NCBI GenBank assembly: GCA_018712555.1 | Contig: DVGT01000060.1 | Location: 1-29,032 of the forward strand | From: Faecimorpha stercoravium | GTDB lineage: Bacteria > Bacillota > Clostridia > Lachnospirales > Bianqueaceae | Direction of reading: 5' to 3' | DNA length: 29,032 bases | Shown: piece by piece, positions 23,085-29,032 of the stretch | How positions within the stretch are numbered: the stretch's first letter is position 1 | How the letters are laid out: each line of letters starts with the position of its first letter | The notes under the pieces: generated by a model | Seen by the model: the letters and a program-made list of their open reading frames with translations, nothing else | The model's database searches: none | Told to the model about the DNA's origin: nothing | Translations under genes and position numbers: made by a program

Positions 23085-23871
23085 GATGACAACAAAAAAG
23101 AGATTATGGCAGCAGCTTATGGATATGGGGATTGCGCGGGAGGATACGGTGGCAATTCATACGTCTCTGCGGGCCGTAGGGCCTGTGGAGGGACGGGGAG
23201 AAGGATTTCTCGATGCCTTGAGAGAGTACTTGGAGGAAGGTCTTCTGGTTATACCCACGCATACCTGGGCGAGCGTGAATCGCGATCATCCGGTATTTGA
23301 CGTAAGGCATTCGGTTCCCTGTATTGGCACATTACCCTGTATCGCAGCCTTCCATCCGGATGGGGTTCGGTCTCTGCACGCCACACATTCTGTCACGGTG
23401 TTTGGAAAGAGGGCGGCCGAGTATGCCGCGTATGATGAGGAAGTCTGTACCCCCACGCCGGCCCACGGATGTTTCGGACGGCTATATGAGGAAAAGGCGA
23501 AGATTCTTCTGGTGGGCGTCGGTCAGGAGCGAGATACATTTCTTCATGTTAGTGAGGAGATCTTAGAGGTGCCGGATCGTTTGACGCCAGAGAGCTTTCC
23601 GGTACGAATCATCGATGCGGCCGGACGGGAACATATACGAGAGATTTATAAGCATTATAATCCGATCTGTCCGCACATCTCAGAGAATTTTGTCAAGTTT
23701 GATGCACCGCTGGCAAAGTGCGGTGCGGTCAGGGAAGGACAGCTGGGAGAGGCTCATGTGAAGGTATGCGATGCAGTGGCCATGCAGGATGAAGTGCTTC
23801 GGCTATGGCGGCTCTCCGACAGAGACCTGACGGTGGATGACGCGCCGCTTCCGGTGTCGTGGTATGCATAG
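23071..23871 (+). CDS. AAC(3)-type aminoglycoside N-acetyltransferase
   Basis: 266 residues of the AAC(3)/YokD antibiotic N-acetyltransferase family, which transfers acetyl from acetyl-CoA to an aminoglycoside 3-amino group or other amines. Family segments are AIHTSLRAVG (about 28-37), LLVIPTHTW, RSLHATHSVTVFG (100-112, with the conserved catalytic His region) and RDTFLHVSEE. Several ATGs compete (23071, 23074, 23077, 23086) and none has a clear ribosome site; coupling to the preceding small gene is likely. It is the last of the three-gene cluster and is followed by a terminator. Many chromosomal relatives lack proven resistance activity. Confidence 0.9.
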   Translation: MMMSRMTTKKRLWQQLMDMGIAREDTVAIHTSLRAVGPVEGRGEGFLDALREYLEEGLLVIPTHTWASVNRDHPVFDVRHSVPCIGTLPCIAAFHPDGVRSLHATHSVTVFGKRAAEYAAYDEEVCTPTPAHGCFGRLYEEKAKILLVGVGQERDTFLHVSEEILEVPDRLTPESFPVRIIDAAGREHIREIYKHYNPICPHISENFVKFDAPLAKCGAVREGQLGEAHVKVCDAVAMQDEVLRLWRLSDRDLTVDDAPLPVSWYA

Positions 23872-23891
23872 GAAAATTGGATAAAACGTTG

Positions 23892-23920
23892 GGCGAGACG
23901 ATGGAGTCTCGTCTTTTTTT
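23892..23920 (+). terminator. Terminator of the aminoglycoside-modifying cluster
   Basis: Stem CGAGAC/GTCTCG (23894-23899 and 23906-23911), a GATGGA loop and a run of seven T. Confidence 0.9.
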
Positions 23921-24001
23921 ATGGAGAACGCTGATGAATATGAGAATGGATGTCGGGAATGAGGTGAAACGACGGAAAAATAGAAAAAATGAAAAAAGAT
24001 A

Positions 24002-24030
24002 TTGACAAATTTAGACAAAAGGATTAGTAT
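24002..24030 (+). promoter_or_regulatory. Promoter of the sugar ABC transporter operon
   Basis: Perfect TTGACA (24002-24007), a 17-bp spacer and TAGTAT (24025-24030). The TTG start of the first permease is 50 nt downstream. Confidence 0.8.
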
Positions 24031-24080
24031 TAACAACAGAAGACTGAAATTTAAATGATTTGTAAAGGAGGCGGTTTATT

Positions 24081-24998
24081 TTGAAAGCATCGAGGGGCCG
24101 GTGGAAGACAAGGCTTCGTAACGATTGGCAGATCTACGTGTTGCTTCTGCCGGGCGTCATTTATTTTATCGTGTTTCATTACATTCCTTTGTATGGAATC
24201 CAGATTGCGTTTCGTGATTATAAAGCGGCACTGGGCATTATGGAAAGTCCATGGGTGGGTTGGTCGAATTTTATCACTTTCTTTCAATCCTATTACTGCG
24301 GACGATTAATCATCAATACGTTGCTGCTGAATGTATATAGTCTGTTATGGAGCTTTCCGATTCCGATTATTCTGGCGTTACTCCTGAACCGAATTCGACA
24401 GGAGAAGTTTAAGAAGTTTACGCAGACGGTGATTTATGTTCCACATTTCATTTCCACCGTCGTCATGGCGGGTATGCTTTACATTTTCCTGTCGCCTTCC
24501 ACGGGTATGATCAATCAGATCATCACCTTCCTGGGTGGAGAATCTATTTACTTCATGGCGGAAGCCGGGTGGTTCAGAACCGTTTACATTGCCAGCGGAA
24601 TCTGGCAGTCCGCTGGGTGGAATACCATCCTGTACATCGCGGCACTGACCAGCGTGGATCAGGAGATCTATGAAGCGGCGACGCTCGATGGTGCCAGCGT
24701 GATGCAAAAGATTCGGCATATTGATCTTCCCTCGATTCTACCCATTGCCGTGATGATGCTGATCCTAAACTGCGGCAGTATCATGGGCGGCGACACGCAA
24801 AAGGCACTGCTTTTGCAGACGGGATCGAATACCAATACATCCGATATTATCGGCGTCTATGTGTATAATGTAGGACTGGGACAGGCTAAGTATTCCTATA
24901 CAGCGGCTATCGGACTCTTCCAGAATCTGATCGGCTTTGTCATGATCATCACGGTAAACACCCTGGCGAAGAAGCTGGGTTCCGTGAGTATGTTCTAG
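24081..24998 (+). CDS. ABC transporter permease, LplB type
   Basis: 305-residue inner-membrane permease of a carbohydrate ABC importer (binding-protein-dependent transport family, LplB branch). About six hydrophobic helices are visible. The ATPase-contact EAA loop reads YEAATLDGASVMQKIRHIDL. AAGGAGG lies 9 nt before a TTG start at 24081, where no ATG option exists nearby. It is followed 10 nt later by the second permease. A gene for the ATPase subunit is absent from the cluster, as is common for importers that share an MsmK/UgpC-like ATPase. Confidence 0.93.
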   Translation: MKASRGRWKTRLRNDWQIYVLLLPGVIYFIVFHYIPLYGIQIAFRDYKAALGIMESPWVGWSNFITFFQSYYCGRLIINTLLLNVYSLLWSFPIPIILALLLNRIRQEKFKKFTQTVIYVPHFISTVVMAGMLYIFLSPSTGMINQIITFLGGESIYFMAEAGWFRTVYIASGIWQSAGWNTILYIAALTSVDQEIYEAATLDGASVMQKIRHIDLPSILPIAVMMLILNCGSIMGGDTQKALLLQTGSNTNTSDIIGVYVYNVGLGQAKYSYTAAIGLFQNLIGFVMIITVNTLAKKLGSVSMF

Positions 24999-25008
24999 GA
25001 GGTGCGAT

Positions 25009-25938
25009 ATGAGTAAAGACAAGAAAAACGGGGCAGCTCGTAATAAGATTAAAGACACGACCTCAGATCGGATCTTCTATACCGTCAATATGATCATCTG
25101 GATCATCATTCTGGTCATTGTGATCTATCCCCTATATGTTGTCATGATTTCATCCGTATCCGATCCGTACGCGGTAAGTCGAGGAGAAGTGCTGTTTGTC
25201 CCGGTGGATTTTTCCTGGGTGGGGTATGAAGCGATTTTTGAGTATAGTCAGCTATGGCGTTCTTATCTGAACTCGATCATATATACGGTCACGGGCACGC
25301 TGCTTTCTGTCATCGTGACACTGACCATGGCATACGGACTCTCCCGCAGGTTCCTGGGAAAGGGTATCTTTAATTTTCTTGTGGTCTTCACCATGTTCTT
25401 CAGCGGCGGATTGATTCCTACCTTCCTTTGGATGCGCGATCTGGGATTGTATAACAGCCCTTGGATCATGATCCTCATGGGTGTTGTGTCCGTGTGGAAT
25501 TTGATGGTGGCGAGAACATATATTCAGACCTCGATCCCGAATGAACTATATGAGGCGGCTTCCATTGACGGCGCGAGTCATTTTCAGTACTTTTTCAAGG
25601 TTGTCCTGCCGCTGAGTGCGACGATTGTGGCGGTACTGAGCGTATATTACGGTGTTAGCAAATGGAACGATTATTATACCGGCCTGGTATATATGTCAGA
25701 TCAGAAAATTCTGCCGCTGCAGACGGTGCTGCGTCAGATTCTGGCAACGTTGAACTATAATGCTTCGGATTTTGCGGAAATGTTCGATGACATGCAGAAC
25801 CAGCAGGAGAAGCTGCGTATCGCCAATGTGGTGAAATACTGCGCGATCATTGTGTCTACGGTACCTGCCGTCGTTTTGTACCTGTTCATGCAGAAGTATT
25901 TCGTAAAAGGTGTCATGATCGGCTCGATCAAGGGTTGA
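25009..25938 (+). CDS. ABC transporter permease, YtcP type
   Basis: 309-residue partner permease of the YtcP/MalG-like branch. Hydrophobic helices begin at about residue 24; the EAA loop reads YEAASIDGASHFQYFFKVVL. AGGAGG lies 6 nt before ATG 25009. Together with the preceding gene it should form the heterodimeric channel, fed by the lipoprotein encoded 63 nt downstream. Substrate unknown: LplB/YtcP systems typically carry oligosaccharides from plant polymers. Confidence 0.94.
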   Translation: MSKDKKNGAARNKIKDTTSDRIFYTVNMIIWIIILVIVIYPLYVVMISSVSDPYAVSRGEVLFVPVDFSWVGYEAIFEYSQLWRSYLNSIIYTVTGTLLSVIVTLTMAYGLSRRFLGKGIFNFLVVFTMFFSGGLIPTFLWMRDLGLYNSPWIMILMGVVSVWNLMVARTYIQTSIPNELYEAASIDGASHFQYFFKVVLPLSATIVAVLSVYYGVSKWNDYYTGLVYMSDQKILPLQTVLRQILATLNYNASDFAEMFDDMQNQQEKLRIANVVKYCAIIVSTVPAVVLYLFMQKYFVKGVMIGSIKG

Positions 25939-25948
25939 TTTTATCTTG

Positions 25949-25972
25949 TATCAAAGCCTCGGGCTTATGATA
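25949..25972 (+). other. Intercistronic hairpin before the binding protein
   Basis: Arms TATCA-A-AGCC and GGCT-TA-TGATA with a TCG loop, and no T run after it. In ABC operons a hairpin here often stabilises the downstream binding-protein message; that role is inferred. Confidence 0.5.
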
Positions 25973-26001
25973 AATAATAACGTGTATAAAGGAGGATTGC
26001 T

Positions 26002-27657
26002 ATGAAAAAGCAAGTATTGTCACTGCTGATGGTGATGCTGTTGGTCTTCGGAAGTCTGACAGGGTGTTCAGGCGGAGAAAATAGCTCTGGGGACGGAGAA
26101 TCTAGTACGGCGGCGGAAAACTCGGCGCAGGAAGAAGTGTCCCAGGGAAATGAGTCTCAGGGCGGAAGTATCGAAAATATGAACGCGGAAGGACTTCCTA
26201 TTGTAAATGATAAAATCGAACTATCGATCTTCCAGTATTGTCGGGATACAGATCAGATTGATTGGGAGAATCTTTGGTTTTACCAGCAACTGGAGGAGGA
26301 GACAAACATTCATGTTACGTTTGATGTGGCGACTGCTTCTGACTGGTCAACCAAACTGAATCTGATGCTTGTCTCAGGGGAATACAATGATATCGTGATG
26401 AATCGTGACGTGATCGACGAAGAAGAGTATGGCGTAGTACAGGGCATTTTTATACCCCTGGATGACCTGATCGCGGAATATATGCCGATCTATAGCGAGA
26501 GAGTCGCCATGGATCCTTCGATTGTAGAAAGTTTGAAGGCTTCAGACGGCAAGACATATTCTATTGGCTACATCGTAGCACAGGATATTCACACTGGAAA
26601 CATGGACTTTATCAATCAAACATGGCTGGATAATCTGGGATTGGAAATGCCTACAACGGTAGAGGAATTGACTGAGGTGCTGCGTGCGTTCCGGGATGAA
26701 GATGCGAATGGAAATGGAGATCCGAATGATGAATATCCATTTGAAGCGGTATTAAAGGATTTTTATAAAATGAGTCTGTCCTTCTTTGGAGTACCGGAAA
26801 ATGACCAGTGGGTGTCTATTGATGATAATGCACAGGTACGACTCAATGCCAGAATGGATGCCTATCGCGATGCTTTGGAGTGGATGAATCTGCTGTATAC
26901 AGAAGGGCTTGTAGATCAGGAAGTTCTGACACAGGATTCTACCAATGTAGATAGCAAGTTGCTGGAAGGCAATGCTGGTTTGATAGCGCGTTGGAGACTG
27001 CTGAGCCATGGTATCGACGAGGTGAAGGATGACTTTACGCTGATGGTTCCTGTAAGCGCGGAAGGGTATTCTGCGAAGATGAATACTACGATGGAAGTGG
27101 CGACACCTTGCGCACTGATTACCAGTACGAATCCGTATCCGGAAATTACCGCTCGTTGGCTCGACAATTTACTGGAGACGCAGACAGCCTACGAGGGTTA
27201 CTATGGCCCGGAAGGCGAGGTTTGGAGCTATAATGAGAATGGCAAGGTTGAGATCGGTCCCGAGGGTGATCAGGCAGCCGTACAGTATGCTCCGGGCGTT
27301 AACTCTCTGTTCTATGGACCTGCGGAGTGGTATTTTGAGACATTTGAAGTGCCGGATTATCGTCTGGAGAAGGCGGAGTATGATGATATCTATACAGAAG
27401 CGGGCGTGTATGAGACCTATCCGGCGGACTATCTGTTCAAGCTGGTGACGTTGACATCGGAAGAGAACACCACGCTGAATCTGCATCTGACGGATCTGAC
27501 CAATCTGATCACAGAGATGATTTCGAATTCGATCATGACGGGTGTGACGGATGAGTCCTGGGAAACTTTCCAGAACAATCTGACAGGTGCTGGTGCCGAT
27601 GATTATGTGGCTGTATATCAGGCGGCACTGGATCGGTATCTGGCGCAGGCAGAATAA
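26002..27657 (+). CDS. Extracellular solute-binding lipoprotein of a sugar ABC importer
   Basis: 551 residues. The signal peptide ends in LTGC with Cys22 as the lipid-modified residue, followed by a Ser/Glu/Gly-rich linker of about 35 residues. The mature part resembles large family 1 sugar-binding proteins of the LplA/YtcQ type. It includes LNLMLVSGEYNDIV, a run of acidic Ca-binding-like residues DEDANGNGDPNDEYP (about 232-246), and ARWRLLSHG. AAAGGAGG precedes ATG 26002. It is the last gene of the importer operon, followed by a strong terminator. Ligand unknown. Confidence 0.93.
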   Translation: MKKQVLSLLMVMLLVFGSLTGCSGGENSSGDGESSTAAENSAQEEVSQGNESQGGSIENMNAEGLPIVNDKIELSIFQYCRDTDQIDWENLWFYQQLEEETNIHVTFDVATASDWSTKLNLMLVSGEYNDIVMNRDVIDEEEYGVVQGIFIPLDDLIAEYMPIYSERVAMDPSIVESLKASDGKTYSIGYIVAQDIHTGNMDFINQTWLDNLGLEMPTTVEELTEVLRAFRDEDANGNGDPNDEYPFEAVLKDFYKMSLSFFGVPENDQWVSIDDNAQVRLNARMDAYRDALEWMNLLYTEGLVDQEVLTQDSTNVDSKLLEGNAGLIARWRLLSHGIDEVKDDFTLMVPVSAEGYSAKMNTTMEVATPCALITSTNPYPEITARWLDNLLETQTAYEGYYGPEGEVWSYNENGKVEIGPEGDQAAVQYAPGVNSLFYGPAEWYFETFEVPDYRLEKAEYDDIYTEAGVYETYPADYLFKLVTLTSEENTTLNLHLTDLTNLITEMISNSIMTGVTDESWETFQNNLTGAGADDYVAVYQAALDRYLAQAE

Positions 27658-27673
27658 ACGATAAGATACTCTG

Positions 27674-27724
27674 GAAAAAGGGCTGTGAAAAAACGAGAAT
27701 TCGTTTTTTCGCAAGCCCTTTTTC
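27674..27724 (+). terminator. Terminator of the ABC operon
   Basis: Long stem: GAAAAAGGGCT (27674-27684) pairs with AGCCCTTTTTC (27714-27724), and an inner GAAAAAACGA/TCGTTTTTTC stem fills most of the loop. The T run is built into the 3' arm. Confidence 0.9.
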
Positions 27725-27753
27725 TTGCATCTGTCCGAGGAGTATGGTACAAT
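27725..27753 (+). promoter_or_regulatory. Promoter of the EIIC-like gene
   Basis: TTGCAT (27725-27730), a 17-bp spacer and TACAAT (27748-27753). It starts on the base after the preceding terminator. Transcription near 27760 rules out the in-frame ATG at 27752 as start. Confidence 0.75.
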
Positions 27754-27802
27754 GCCATCATATCCAATGAAAAAAATCTATGGATGGAAGGGAGTATTGG
27801 AA

Positions 27803-28900
27803 GTGAAGGAAGAGGCGACTGGAAAACAGACGCCGAGTCTTGGAAGAAGACTGATGCAGAGATATCTCATCGATGGCCTGTCCGGTATGGCGATGGGACT
27901 GTTCTGCACACTGATTGTGGGGTTGATCCTGAAGCAGATCGGAGGGCTCATCGGAGATAACTGGGTGGGCCGAGTATTTACCCATGTGGGTTCGATCGCA
28001 AATTATGCCACTGGGCTTGGCATCGGTATCGGGACGGCCGCAAACTTGAAGATGCCGAAACTGGTGATGTACTCATCGGGCGTCGCCGGTTTCATCGGAG
28101 CCTATGCCTCGCAGCTCGCCGCGGGTACGCTGCTTTCGGACAGCACGATGCTGCTTTCGGGGCCGGGTGACCCATTAGGCGCTTTTGTGGCGGCACTGGT
28201 AGGGATGGAGATCGGACGGCTTGTCAGCGGCCGGACGAAATTGGACATCATCATCACGCCGATTGTGACGCTGAGTTGTGGAGGATTGGTCGGGATTCTG
28301 GTGGGCCCCGGGTTATCGGATGCGATGAATGCCTTTGGCGCGCTGGTCAAGGAGTGGACAGAGCTGCAGCCGTTCTGGATGGGCATCATTGTTTCTGTGG
28401 TGATGGGCATGGTGTTGACGCTGCCGATCAGTTCCGCGGCGCTTTCGATCATCATCGGGCTGTCGGGTCTTGCCGGCGGTGCGGCCACGGTAGGCTGCTG
28501 CTGCCAGATGATTGGCTTTGCGGTGGCGAGTTTTAAGGAAAATGGATTTAACGGGCTGATTGCGCAGGGGCTAGGGACTTCCATGCTGCAGGTGCCCAAT
28601 ATTGTGAGAAATCCGCGCATATGGATTCCGCCTACGCTGGCATCGGCGATTCTCGGACCTGTATCCACCATGTGGTTCCGGATGACGGATAATCCGTCAG
28701 GATCGGGTATGGGGACATCAGGACTCGTGGGACAGTTCATGACATGGCAGGATATGTCCGCGGCGGAAGCCCCATGGATTCTTCTTCTGAAGATATTGAT
28801 ACTGCACTTCGTGTTACCGGCGATTCTTACGCTGGGGATTTCCACCTTCATGAGACGCAAGGGATGGATCAAGGACGGAGACATGAAGCTGGAAGCATAA
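27803..28900 (+). CDS. PTS EIIC-like membrane protein (EIIC_2 family)
   Basis: 365-residue polytopic membrane protein of the PTS_EIIC_2-type family, thought to be a sugar-PTS membrane component, although members usually lack attached EIIA or EIIB domains, as here. Eight or more hydrophobic helices; family-like glycine-rich segments include GLGIGIGTAANLKMPK and GGAATVGCCCQMIGFAVASF, the latter with three adjacent cysteines. AAGGGAG lies 8 nt before the GTG at 27803, which I prefer to upstream ATGs lying in or at the promoter. It forms a single-gene unit. Transport of sugars is inferred from the family only. Confidence 0.85.
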   Translation: MKEEATGKQTPSLGRRLMQRYLIDGLSGMAMGLFCTLIVGLILKQIGGLIGDNWVGRVFTHVGSIANYATGLGIGIGTAANLKMPKLVMYSSGVAGFIGAYASQLAAGTLLSDSTMLLSGPGDPLGAFVAALVGMEIGRLVSGRTKLDIIITPIVTLSCGGLVGILVGPGLSDAMNAFGALVKEWTELQPFWMGIIVSVVMGMVLTLPISSAALSIIIGLSGLAGGAATVGCCCQMIGFAVASFKENGFNGLIAQGLGTSMLQVPNIVRNPRIWIPPTLASAILGPVSTMWFRMTDNPSGSGMGTSGLVGQFMTWQDMSAAEAPWILLLKILILHFVLPAILTLGISTFMRRKGWIKDGDMKLEA

Positions 28901-28906
28901 GAGGGA

Positions 28907-28955
28907 GCTGTCGCATCAATGATTAGAAAATCATAGATGCGACAGCATCTTTTTG
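28907..28955 (+). terminator. Terminator of the EIIC-like gene
   Basis: Perfect 11-base arms GCTGTCGCATC (28907-28917) and GATGCGACAGC (28936-28946), a weak GATTA/TCAT inner pairing, then ATCTTTTT. Confidence 0.92.
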
Positions 28956-28960
28956 CCGTT

Positions 28961-29032
28961 TTAAGCCGAAATATTCTCTTCTTTGATTCTGTTGCCGCAA
29001 AAATAGCCAACTTTAATAAACCTTTCCCGGAA
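28961..29032 (-). CDS. Possible C-terminal end of a gene entering from the right
   Basis: The minus strand is open from the window edge to TAA at 28961-28963, giving 23 codons that read FRERFIKVGYFCGNRIKEEN then a short end. Composition is protein-like and it stops just before the EIIC-like gene terminator, as a convergent gene would. Too short to identify, and it may be chance. Confidence 0.3.
   Translation of the reverse strand, partial: FRERFIKVGYFCGNRIKEENISA

Overview
The window looks like chromosome from an anaerobic, low-to-moderate GC Gram-positive bacterium, most likely a gut Lachnospiraceae/Clostridia relative. The reasons are the class III (oxygen-sensitive) ribonucleotide reductase pair, strong AGGAGG-type ribosome sites with frequent TTG/GTG starts, lipoprotein-type solute-binding proteins, LplB/YtcP-type sugar ABC permeases, GH43 and GH28 plant-polysaccharide hydrolases, and a cytidylate-kinase-like gene. 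Taxonomy is inferred from gene content only.

Layout. 1-3060: a duplicated 34-base repeat, a probable NrdR box pair, a promoter, then nrdD-nrdG closed by a terminator. 3090-8000: a GH43 beta-xylosidase, then a promoter and a likely four-gene operon (mtnN, galE, a beta-lactamase-fold serine hydrolase, a DtxR/MntR-like metalloregulator). 8098-9390: a promoter and a GH28 polygalacturonase. 9409-9593 and 15997-16178: two three-copy arrays of the same 64-bp hairpin repeat in the same orientation. They bracket about 6.4 kb that contains a minus-strand lipoprotein gene, tRNA-Ala(GGC), a 1.1 kb decayed region, an AT-rich orphan gene whose N-terminus resembles a ubiquitin-like fold, an aldo/keto reductase, two remnants that look like MATE-transporter C-termini, one broken and one intact cytidylate-kinase-like gene, and tRNA-Leu(AAG). 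16179-19821: a solitary PD-(D/E)XK-type protein, an M19 dipeptidase, upp and an AI-2E-family permease. 19879-23871: pgi, then a three-gene overlapping cluster encoding a 479-residue GNAT-APH fusion laid out like the bifunctional aminoglycoside resistance enzyme AAC(6')-Ie/APH(2'')-Ia, a small protein of unknown function, and an AAC(3)-type acetyltransferase. 24002-27724: an ABC sugar-uptake operon (two permeases and a lipoprotein) without its own ATPase. 27725-28955: a PTS EIIC-like membrane protein as a single-gene unit.

How it fits together. The metabolic theme is anaerobic growth on plant carbohydrate: GH43 and GH28 release sugars, ABC and PTS-like proteins import them, and galE and pgi feed central metabolism. 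mtnN, upp and nrdDG handle nucleoside recycling and deoxynucleotide supply. The most noteworthy accessory elements are the native-looking aminoglycoside-modifying cluster, the paired hairpin-repeat arrays around a decaying segment, and the ubiquitin-like orphan. I found no CRISPR array, no intact insertion sequence and no phage genes. Coordinates, motifs and promoter spacings were read by eye; family assignments rest on recognised motifs, not on database searches.
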